Origin: Chloroflexia bacterium
Lineage (GTDB): Bacteria; Chloroflexota; Chloroflexia; QHBQ01; JADMIH01
Direction: 5' to 3'
NCBI GenBank assembly: GCA_025927935.1
Contig: JAICKM010000346.1
Coordinates: forward strand, 1-7,357
Length of the DNA: 7,357 nt
How positions within the stretch are numbered: position 1 is the first letter of the stretch; each line of letters starts with the position of its first letter. The notes beneath the pieces are model-generated. The model was not told the DNA's origin, ran no database searches, and worked only from the letters and a program-made list of their open reading frames with translations. Shown piece by piece: positions 1-5,311 of this stretch. A program made the translations under genes and the position numbers.

Positions 1-708
1 GAGGTCCTGCTGGTGGTGGACGCCATGACCGGCCAGGACGCCGTGCGCGTGGCCGAGACGTTCAACGAGCAGGTGGGCATCACCGGCGTGGTGCTGACCA
101 AGGTGGACGGCGACGCCCGCGGTGGCGCCGCGCTCTCCGTGCGCACCGTCACCGGCGTGCCGATCAAGCTGATGGGCACCGGCGAGAAGACCGACGCCCT
201 GGAGCCGTTCTTCCCCGACCGCCTGGCCTCACGCATCCTGGGCATGGGCGACGTGATGACGCTCATCGAGCGTGCCCAGTCCGAATACGATGTGGACCAG
301 GCCAAGGCGATGGAGAAGAAACTGCGCACCGCAACCTTCGACCTGGACGACTTCCTGAACCAGTTACAGATGGTCAAGCGGCTCGGCCCCTTGCAGCAGG
401 TCATGGAGATGATCCCCGGCATGGGCGCGGCCATGCGCCAGAGCGACGTGAAGGTGGAAGAGGACGACCTGAAGCACATCGAGGCCATTATCCGCTCGAT
501 GACGCCGAAGGAGCGCCACCAGCCGCAGATCATCGACAGCAGCCGGCGCCGTCGCATCGCCCGCGGCAGCGGTGTGACCACGCAGGAAGTGAACATGCTG
601 CTCAACCAGTTCAAGCAGATGCAGAAGATGATGAAGCAACTGGGCGGCTGGGACGGCAAGGGCAAACCGCCGCGCAACCTGCGCGGCATGATGAACATGT
701 TCCGCTGA
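1..708 (+). CDS. ffh: Signal recognition particle GTPase Ffh, C-terminal part (5' truncated by window edge)
   Basis: Ffh binds SRP RNA and the signal peptides of nascent membrane proteins, and delivers ribosomes to FtsY at the membrane by paired GTP hydrolysis. The reading frame is open from base 1, so the start lies outside the window. About 235 residues remain of a protein that is usually about 450. Visible are the end of the G domain (VVDAMTGQDAV at the left edge; the G4 guanine-specificity motif TKVD at nt 97-108, followed by GDARGGAALS) and then the M domain from about nt 337. The M domain carries methionine-rich helices, the finger-loop IPGMG region, and the SRP-RNA-binding motif SRRRRIARGSG at about nt 538-573. 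The C-terminus is the methionine-rich tail typical of the family. A hairpin follows and the next gene is unrelated, so ffh is not followed here by rpsP as it is in many genomes. The identification is secure. Confidence 0.97.
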   Translation, partial: EVLLVVDAMTGQDAVRVAETFNEQVGITGVVLTKVDGDARGGAALSVRTVTGVPIKLMGTGEKTDALEPFFPDRLASRILGMGDVMTLIERAQSEYDVDQAKAMEKKLRTATFDLDDFLNQLQMVKRLGPLQQVMEMIPGMGAAMRQSDVKVEEDDLKHIEAIIRSMTPKERHQPQIIDSSRRRRIARGSGVTTQEVNMLLNQFKQMQKMMKQLGGWDGKGKPPRNLRGMMNMFR

Positions 709-737
709 TCCGGCACCTCATCTGAACAAATCCCTGC

Positions 738-767
738 CCGTGGGCCATGTAGATACATGGCCCACGG
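738..767 (+). terminator. Perfect 14-bp hairpin after ffh
   Basis: Bases 738-751 are the exact reverse complement of 754-767, with two bases (GA) between them, so the RNA would form a very stable stem with a tight loop. It begins 30 bases after the ffh stop, where a transcript end is expected. The sequence after the stem (CGGCTTTCC) has only a short T run, so it is not a textbook intrinsic terminator. It could be a weak terminator, an RNA-stabilising 3' stem, or one copy of a dispersed palindromic repeat. The stem is certain; the function is inferred. Confidence 0.55.
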
Positions 768-919
768 CGGCTTTCCGTGCGATCTCCCGCCCGCGCCATT
801 GCATCCGCAAGTCCCGAATCGCTACTGACATAGGGTTGTCACGGCGCTATGCGATACTGGTGGTGGGTTACGAAAACGGCCCATCGGCTGCAAGTAGCGT
901 AAGTGAAAGGAACAGACAG

Positions 920-1276
920 GTGCTCGAAGGACTGAATTTTGTGCTGGTGCAGGTACCGGACGCGCAAGCGGCGCGCGAGTTTTACGCGGATAAGCTGGGC
1001 CTCCAGGTGGAGGAACATCAGGGCGGCTTTGTGCAGTTCCAGGCGCGGGACGGCGGCGCCGTCTTCGCCCTGGAGGAAACACCCGGCGCCGTCCCGGTGC
1101 AGAGCGTGGAACTCTGGTGGCAGGTGGACGACACCGACGCGTTATATACGGCCCTACAGGCGCAAGGGGTCGAGATCCTCAGCCCGCCGCGCGACGAGCC
1201 GTTTGGCCGGGCGCTGGAAGTCAAGGACCCGGCGGGCCACACGGTCCACATGTACCAGCCGCCGCAGCGCGGCTGA
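920..1276 (+). CDS. VOC-superfamily protein (glyoxalase/bleomycin-resistance fold)
   Basis: This is a 118-residue single-domain protein of the vicinal oxygen chelate superfamily, whose members include glyoxalases, dioxygenases and antibiotic-binding proteins. The order fits a beta-alpha-beta-beta-beta half repeated once: NFVLVQVPD, then AREFYADKLGLQV (residues 18-30, the hallmark F Y ... LGL segment), GFVQF, then VELWWQVDD, a helix (ALYTALQAQGV), FGRALEVKDPAGHTVHMYQP. The start is taken as GTG at 920, preceded by GAAAGGA with 8 bases between; the longer open frame upstream has no comparable ribosome site. The usual metal ligands are not obvious. Asn6 stands near the first-strand His, and His110 stands where a terminal Glu is common (G-x-x-x-E). 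It may therefore bind ligands without catalysis, or use a different metal site. Substrate unknown. It is monocistronic, bounded by a hairpin upstream and a terminator downstream. Confidence 0.85.
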   Translation: MLEGLNFVLVQVPDAQAAREFYADKLGLQVEEHQGGFVQFQARDGGAVFALEETPGAVPVQSVELWWQVDDTDALYTALQAQGVEILSPPRDEPFGRALEVKDPAGHTVHMYQPPQRG

Positions 1277-1290
1277 TCCGCAGGTTACGC

Positions 1291-1324
1291 GAAGGGGGCG
1301 CTCCCACGGGGGCGCCCCCTTTTC
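1291..1324 (+). terminator. Rho-independent terminator of the VOC gene
   Basis: A GC-rich stem pairs 1294-1301 with 1312-1319 (eight consecutive GC pairs). It extends through A1292-A1293 with T1320-T1321 and runs straight into TTTT (1320-1323). The loop is about ten bases. It begins 15 bases after the VOC stop and points on the + strand; the opposite strand has no T run after the stem. This is the clearest intrinsic terminator in the window. Confidence 0.85.
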
Positions 1325-1326
1325 GC

Positions 1327-1490
1327 TGTCACTCTGAGTAGTCTGTCAACGGTGATCTGTCACCTTGCGCCGTGGCTATCACAGCTTGCCGGAAGGTGAC
1401 AAATGGCCTGTGACGCTCTACTGAGCGGAGCGAAGAGTCTCGTCTCGTTCCCGGCAAGACGAGATGCTTCACTGCGTTCAGCATGACACA
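1327..1490. repeat. Nested inverted-repeat element in a convergent intergenic region
   Basis: The gap between the VOC gene (+) and the S9 peptidase gene (-) holds several inverted repeats and no credible ORF. The strongest pairs 1421-1445 with 1457-1481: 25 positions, of which 20 are Watson-Crick, 2 are G-T and 3 mismatch, around an 11-base loop. Its arms read like the 'gagcggagcgaagagtctcg ... gatgcttcactgcgttcagcatgaca' palindromes I recall as scattered between genes in Chloroflexota and other phyla. An inner pair is 1358-1366 with 1393-1401 (9 bp perfect). The outer ends, TGTCACTCTGAG at 1327-1338 and the complement of 1477-1488, match at 9 of 12 positions, like degenerate terminal repeats. 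It may end the peptidase transcript from the other strand. That it is a dispersed element is inferred, since only one copy lies here. Confidence 0.6.
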
Positions 1491-1509
1491 GCAGTGATGA
1501 TAGGCCGAC

Positions 1510-3372
1510 TTACGCGGCGGCCTCCTCAGCGCGGCCACCGAGGTGCGCGGCCAGGAACTTCTCGGCGGCGGTGTAGAACTTGATGCGGTTCTCTGGCTTG
1601 GCGAAGCCGTGGCCTTCGTCGGGGAAGAGCATGTATTCGTAGTTGACCCCGTTTTGCTCCATCGCCGCCACGATCTGCTCGGCTTCGGCCTGCGGCACAC
1701 GCGGGTCGTTGGCGCCCTGCGCGATCAGCATGGGGATCTTGATGCGGTCGGCTTTGAACAGCGGTGAGCGCGACTCCAGGAATGCCGGTTCGGTCTCCGG
1801 ATTGCCCACGCGCTTGTACATCGTGGCGCGCATGGTGGACCAGTAGGGTGGGATGCTCTTGAGCAGCGTCACCAGGTTGCTGGGACCGACAATGTCCACC
1901 GCGCAGCAGAACAGGTCAGGCGTGAAGGCCGCGCCCACCAGGGATGCGTAGCCGCCGTAGGAGCCGCCATAGATCGCCACCTTGGCCGGGTCGGCGATGC
2001 CTTGGTCCACGGCCCACTGCACGGCATCGACCAGATCGTCGTGCATCTTCCCGCCCCATTCGCGGTCGCCCGCGTTCAGAAAGTCCTTGCCGTAGCCCGT
2101 CGAGCCGCGGAAGTTGACCTGGAGGCAGGCATAGCCGCGGTTCGCCAGCCACTGCGCCTCCGGATCATAGCCCCAGGCGTTGCGGCCCCAGGGTCCACCG
2201 TGGACATTCAGCACCACCGGCAGGTTCTTGCCCTCCTGGCCCGGCGGCAAGGTGAGATAGCCGTGGACGGTCCGCCCGTCGCGCGACTGGAACTCGATGG
2301 GTTCCATCGCCGCCAGGGTATATTGCGCCAGGTCGGGCTGGTTCTCGAACAGGAAGGCCCCTTTGCGCGTAGCGCGGTCGTAGGTATAATAGGCGATGGG
2401 ACCATTGTCGACGATGAAGGCGACCAGCCAGGTCTGATCGGCGTGATCGCGGCTGACGATCTGGAAGTCGCCCGCGCGCAACTCGCGAATGGCGGCGATA
2501 TCGGCCTCGATGGCGGGGTCGAGCACGGTCCACTCCAGGCGGGCACGGGCGAAGCCCACCATCTGCACTTCGTAGGTATCAGGGTGGAGCACCACCTGGC
2601 CCACGTCGTACTGCCGGTCCTCGGCCAGCACTTGCGCGTCGCCGGAGCCGATGTCGAGGCGCACCAGCCGGGCGGCGTTGGCCTCGCGCGAATCGCGCAG
2701 CAGCAGGCTCTGGCCGTCCTTTGAGAAGCTGAGCGGTTCGCTGCTCAGCGTATCATCCGGGTTCCATGCTACGAGCGTGCGCCAGTCGCTGGTCTCGTCG
2801 TCGCGGACCATCAGTTCGGAGCCGCCGTCGGGCGTGGCGGCCACGGCGCCGCGCACTTGCAGGTCGGTATCGGGCAGCCAGCCCATGAACGTGCCCGGAT
2901 TCTTCGCCAGCACGTTCAGTTCGCCGGTCGGCAGATCAAGCCGGTAAATGTCGTGGACCTGGGGGTTGTCTTTGTTGAGGCCGATCAGTAGTTCGTTGGG
3001 GTTATGCTTTTCACTGGCGATGACCTGAGTTTGCACCCCTTCAAACGGGGTCAGATCGCGGATCTCGCCGCTGTCGGGGTTGACGGCGTAGAGCCGCCAG
3101 TTCTCGTTGCCGCCCACGTCCTGCACATAGAGCAGGTGGACGCCGTCTTCGGCCCAGAAGTAGGACCGGATGCCGCGGTCGGTGTCTTTGGTAACGGGCT
3201 GGAAGTTGCTGCCGTCAACCGGCCCGACCCAGACGTTCAACACGTTGTCGACGGGCGCGATATAAGCCATCCGCTTGCCGTCGGGCGAGAGGCGGGGCGC
3301 GGTCTTGACCGGGTTGCCGAACAGCACCGCGCGGGGGATCAATTTCGGCGCCGTTGCCTTGCTGGTAGTCAT
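1510..3372 (-). CDS. S9-family serine peptidase (prolyl-oligopeptidase / acylaminoacyl-peptidase type)
   Basis: This 620-residue protein probably cleaves oligopeptides or removes N-acylated or dipeptide units. It has no signal peptide and is likely cytoplasmic. Residues about 20-340 form a TolB/DPP-like beta-propeller (repeated D-G/S-x turns such as LSPDGKRMAYI), which gates substrate size. Residues about 355-612 are the alpha/beta-hydrolase domain: NVHGGPWGRN (390-399, oxyanion region), catalytic Ser471 in YGGSYGGYAS, Asp556 in QGANDPRVP and His588 in DEGHGF, so the triad is complete. The start is ATG at 3372, with AGGAG eight bases upstream. A GTG at 3393 would add seven residues and overlap the preceding stop, but it lacks its own ribosome site. 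The gene follows the ABM-domain gene by 20 bases and is probably cotranscribed with it. Length and domain order are normal for subfamilies S9B/S9C; the exact specificity cannot be read. Confidence 0.93.
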   Translation of the reverse strand: MTTSKATAPKLIPRAVLFGNPVKTAPRLSPDGKRMAYIAPVDNVLNVWVGPVDGSNFQPVTKDTDRGIRSYFWAEDGVHLLYVQDVGGNENWRLYAVNPDSGEIRDLTPFEGVQTQVIASEKHNPNELLIGLNKDNPQVHDIYRLDLPTGELNVLAKNPGTFMGWLPDTDLQVRGAVAATPDGGSELMVRDDETSDWRTLVAWNPDDTLSSEPLSFSKDGQSLLLRDSREANAARLVRLDIGSGDAQVLAEDRQYDVGQVVLHPDTYEVQMVGFARARLEWTVLDPAIEADIAAIRELRAGDFQIVSRDHADQTWLVAFIVDNGPIAYYTYDRATRKGAFLFENQPDLAQYTLAAMEPIEFQSRDGRTVHGYLTLPPGQEGKNLPVVLNVHGGPWGRNAWGYDPEAQWLANRGYACLQVNFRGSTGYGKDFLNAGDREWGGKMHDDLVDAVQWAVDQGIADPAKVAIYGGSYGGYASLVGAAFTPDLFCCAVDIVGPSNLVTLLKSIPPYWSTMRATMYKRVGNPETEPAFLESRSPLFKADRIKIPMLIAQGANDPRVPQAEAEQIVAAMEQNGVNYEYMLFPDEGHGFAKPENRIKFYTAAEKFLAAHLGGRAEEAAA

Positions 3373-3392
3373 GGGGCTGTCTCCTCTGGGCA

Positions 3393-3743
3393 CTAAGTTT
3401 CGCTCACTTCGTAAAGCTCGACGCCGGGCGGCAAGCCCGCGCCGGGGCCGTGTCCCCCGTGGCCGCCGTGTCCGCCATGGGCCGGTGCATCGGCGGCGGG
3501 TGCGGGGCGGCCATGCGCCTGGGCGTTGGCGGCGCTGTTGACCCAGGCGTCGAAGTCGGCGCGGGTCTGCCAGCGGGAGATCGAGAGATATTCGCGCGTG
3601 CCCTCGCTGGGGCGCAGCAGTTCAAACCCAGCAAAACCGGGACTCTGCTGCACGCCGGGCAGCCGTTCGGCGAACCGGCGCTCCATAGCCGCCGCCGCTT
3701 CGGGATCGGACGGCGCGGGGATACGCACAATCGCAACTAGCAT
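3393..3743 (-). CDS. ABM-domain protein, heme-oxygenase-like (IsdG/HmoA fold), with His/Gly-rich insertion
   Basis: This 116-residue protein has the ferredoxin-like antibiotic biosynthesis monooxygenase fold. Seen: the first strand MLVAIVRIPA, the LPGVQQSPGFAGFELLRP segment (28-45), then YLSISRWQTRADFDAW (52-67) and the final strand VELYEV (108-113). In IsdG/HmoA heme-degrading relatives, a Trp in the F-x-x-W helix and a His about ten residues later line the heme pocket; Trp67 and His77 fit these positions. The Asn near residue 7 that IsdG uses is Arg7 here, so heme degradation is possible but not shown. Between His77 and the last strand lies a Pro/Ala/Gly/His stretch (78-106) with a GGH triplet repeat (90-98), unusual for the family. 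The start is ATG at 3743, with AAGGAGG seven bases upstream. It is the first gene of a likely two-gene operon with the S9 peptidase. Confidence 0.82.
   Translation of the reverse strand: MLVAIVRIPAPSDPEAAAAMERRFAERLPGVQQSPGFAGFELLRPSEGTREYLSISRWQTRADFDAWVNSAANAQAHGRPAPAADAPAHGGHGGHGGHGPGAGLPPGVELYEVSET
3461..3482 (-). repeat. In-gene GGH triplet repeat
   Basis: The ABM-domain gene contains an approximate 9-bp tandem repeat encoding H-G-G-H-G-G-H-G-G-H (protein residues about 89-98). It lies in the loop before the last beta strand. Such His/Gly runs can bind metals or heme, and they also arise easily by slippage in GC-rich DNA. Function is not established. Confidence 0.6.
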
Positions 3744-3778
3744 CGGAAACCCTCCTTCAGGGATCGTGATAGGGGCGT

Positions 3779-3820
3779 GGACAACACCCCATTATAGCAG
3801 ATATACGCGGGGCGGGTCCG
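3779..3820 (-). promoter_or_regulatory. Promoter of the ABM-S9 peptidase operon
   Basis: Read on the minus strand, a perfect TATAAT occupies 3796-3791, in a locally AT-rich patch (about 3791-3805) within GC-rich DNA. Transcription would start near 3784, giving a leader of about 40 bases that ends in the strong AAGGAGG site of the ABM gene. The -35 region is poor: the best match at 18-base spacing keeps only GAC of TTGACA. The -10 box is a direct observation; promoter use is inferred. Confidence 0.55.
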
Positions 3821-3844
3821 CCGGGGTGGCGTGTCCCAGCCCCG

Positions 3845-3858
3845 GCCCGTTAACGGGC
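3845..3858. promoter_or_regulatory. 14-bp perfect palindrome in the divergent intergenic region
   Basis: GCCCGTTAACGGGC reads the same on both strands without a spacer. It lies about 50 bases upstream of the -10 box of the minus-strand operon and about 140 bases upstream of the metallophosphoesterase start, a suitable place for a dimeric repressor or activator site. The rest of the 253-base gap (3744-3996) shows no ORF that avoids antisense overlap, and no convincing + strand promoter; the best candidate is TTGCGC at 3884 with CATAT at 3904, too close together. Operator function is inference. Confidence 0.35.
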
Positions 3859-3996
3859 AGGCTGCGTAAAGGTAGCCGGCGGTTTGCGCTGCCGGGTGAC
3901 TGTCATATCGGGGCGGATCTGCTCGTTACCATTGCGGGTGCTTCGCGGGCGCGGCCCCAACCGTGCCGGACGAGAAATTGGAATTCAGGAGGTCAT

Positions 3997-5271
3997 TTGA
4001 ACATTAGCCATCTCTTACACGATCCGTTAGAGGCGATGAGCAAATTGCTGGCGCGCCTGGGGCAGCAGTGGACGGCGGTACTGGGCCTGCCGGTGGCGCT
4101 GGCCGTGGTACTGGTCTACTGGCTGCCGCGGCTGGCTCGCCGGGCCGGGACGCCGCAGGACGCGCGCCTGCTGCGCGAGGCCGGGTTGCTGGCGCTCGGC
4201 TGGGGGGGAGTGGACCTCGCTCTGACCGCCGGGTTGCCTGTGCTGCGCCTGTCTTACGCGCCGGTGCGCACGGCCTTTTTCATGTTGCTCTGGGGCCGCA
4301 CGGGTATCTCCGGCGCGGGCACGGCGCTGGCGGTGGCGAGCGTGCTGGCCGGGCGCGATCTGCCGCCGGGCGGGCGCCGCCTGATCACCTCCGGCCTCTG
4401 GGCCATGCACGCGGCCATGGCGCTGGTCCTGGTCTATGCTACCTACGTGGGCGGGGCGCGCCTGCGGGTGACACGCGCCAAGCTATCCTTCCCCGGGCAC
4501 ACCCCCGATGCGCCGCCGCTGCACCTGCGTCTGGCCCAGGTCTCGGACATTCATATGGAGCGCATGAGCCGCCGCGACGAGGCGATGGTTGCGCTGTTGC
4601 GCGAGGCCCGGCCCGACCTGGTTCTGCTCACCGGCGATTTCATCAACATCGATTATTATGACGTGCGCGCCTACGAAGACCTGCGCGCTCTGCTGAGCCA
4701 GGTCGCGGCGCTGGCCCCGCCGCTCGGCGTGTACGCCTGCCTGGGCAATGTCGATCCGCCCAAACTAATGGGCACCCTGCTGGAGAGCGCGGGCGTCCAC
4801 CTGCTGGTCGATACCGCCGTAACGCTGCCGGTGGCCGGGCGCCAGGTGCAGATCCTCGGCGCCGCCACCAGCCGCGGCCACCGCTGGGAGTTCGACTTGC
4901 CGCACTTTTGCGCGGCGGTGGCCGCAGCGGAAGCCCAGGGTACGCCCGACTTTCGCCTGCTGCTCTACCACACGCCCGATTTCGTGCCGCAGGCCGCCCG
5001 TGCTGGGGTCGATCTCTACCTGTGCGGCCACACCCACGGCGGCCAGATCCGCTTGCCGCTGATTGGCGCGTTGCGCACCGGCTCGCGCTTCGGGCGGCGC
5101 TATGTTATCGGCCTCAACCGGCTGCCCAACGGCGGCTACATCCACACCAACCGCGGCCTCGGCTTCGAGGGCATGTCGCTGCCCCGCGTGCGGGTGCTCT
5201 GCCCGCCCGAAGTCGCGCTGTTCGACGTGACTATCGGCGACTGTGGGCGCGAGATCGCCCCGGCGGGCTGA
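3997..5271 (+). CDS. Membrane-anchored calcineurin-like metallophosphoesterase (YkuE/YaeI type), first paralog
   Basis: Predicted 424-residue two-metal phosphoesterase; relatives hydrolyse phosphomono- or diesters, often on lipid or envelope substrates. Residues about 25-155 hold three or four hydrophobic segments (27-43, 62-82, 86-118 in part, 133-153). The phosphoesterase domain (176-412) follows: SDIH (D184, H186), GDF (D214), GNVD (N251), YHTPD (H325) and CGHTHGGQI (H345, H347). The metal ligands are present, but the usual GNH motif reads GNV, so the His normally next to the scissile phosphate is Val252. The start is taken as TTG 3997, with AGGAGG four bases upstream; ATG 4036 is the alternative but has no well-spaced ribosome site, and the downstream paralog also has a long hydrophilic N-terminus. 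The open frame continues far upstream, but antisense to the ABM gene. The alpha/beta hydrolase starts 40 bases later, so an operon is likely. Substrate unknown. Confidence 0.87.
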   Translation: MNISHLLHDPLEAMSKLLARLGQQWTAVLGLPVALAVVLVYWLPRLARRAGTPQDARLLREAGLLALGWGGVDLALTAGLPVLRLSYAPVRTAFFMLLWGRTGISGAGTALAVASVLAGRDLPPGGRRLITSGLWAMHAAMALVLVYATYVGGARLRVTRAKLSFPGHTPDAPPLHLRLAQVSDIHMERMSRRDEAMVALLREARPDLVLLTGDFINIDYYDVRAYEDLRALLSQVAALAPPLGVYACLGNVDPPKLMGTLLESAGVHLLVDTAVTLPVAGRQVQILGAATSRGHRWEFDLPHFCAAVAAAEAQGTPDFRLLLYHTPDFVPQAARAGVDLYLCGHTHGGQIRLPLIGALRTGSRFGRRYVIGLNRLPNGGYIHTNRGLGFEGMSLPRVRVLCPPEVALFDVTIGDCGREIAPAG

Positions 5272-5311
5272 GCTATGGCGAATAGCGGCTTGCTGAGGCG
5301 TTATACATAGC

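Noticed and set aside
825..853. Candidate promoter for the VOC gene: CTGACA at 825 and TATGCG at 848, spacing 17
   Set aside because: The -35 is good (5 of 6) but the -10 matches only 3 of 6. A nearby TTGTCA at 836 has no box at proper distance. A promoter must lie in 770-919, but I cannot fix it.
740..919. Upstream extension of the VOC frame to a start at 740
   Set aside because: It would begin inside the post-ffh hairpin, lacks a ribosome site, and adds 60 residues with no family similarity; GTG 920 has GAAAGGA at good spacing.
1329..1700. Minus-strand frame crossing the palindromic element and the peptidase end
   Set aside because: It overlaps the catalytic C-terminus of the peptidase in another frame and reads through inverted repeats; composition is Arg/Ser-rich noise.
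2002..2724. 240-codon open frame opposite the S9 peptidase
   Set aside because: It is antisense to a clearly conserved catalytic gene, with a Val/Ala/His/Gly-rich shadow composition typical of GC-rich DNA.
3461..3482. Short tandem repeat as a possible CRISPR or iteron array
   Set aside because: The unit is about 9 bases, lies in frame inside a gene and encodes GGH triplets; there are no spacers.
3526..3996. Open upstream extension of the first phosphoesterase frame (157 extra codons)
   Set aside because: It runs antisense through the ABM gene and its promoter, has low-complexity composition with no domain features, and a good AGGAGG site sits right before TTG 3997.
4068..4661. 197-codon alternate frame inside the first phosphoesterase
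   Set aside because: Its composition is Gly/Ala/Arg-rich without structure, and the main frame carries the full metal-binding motif set.
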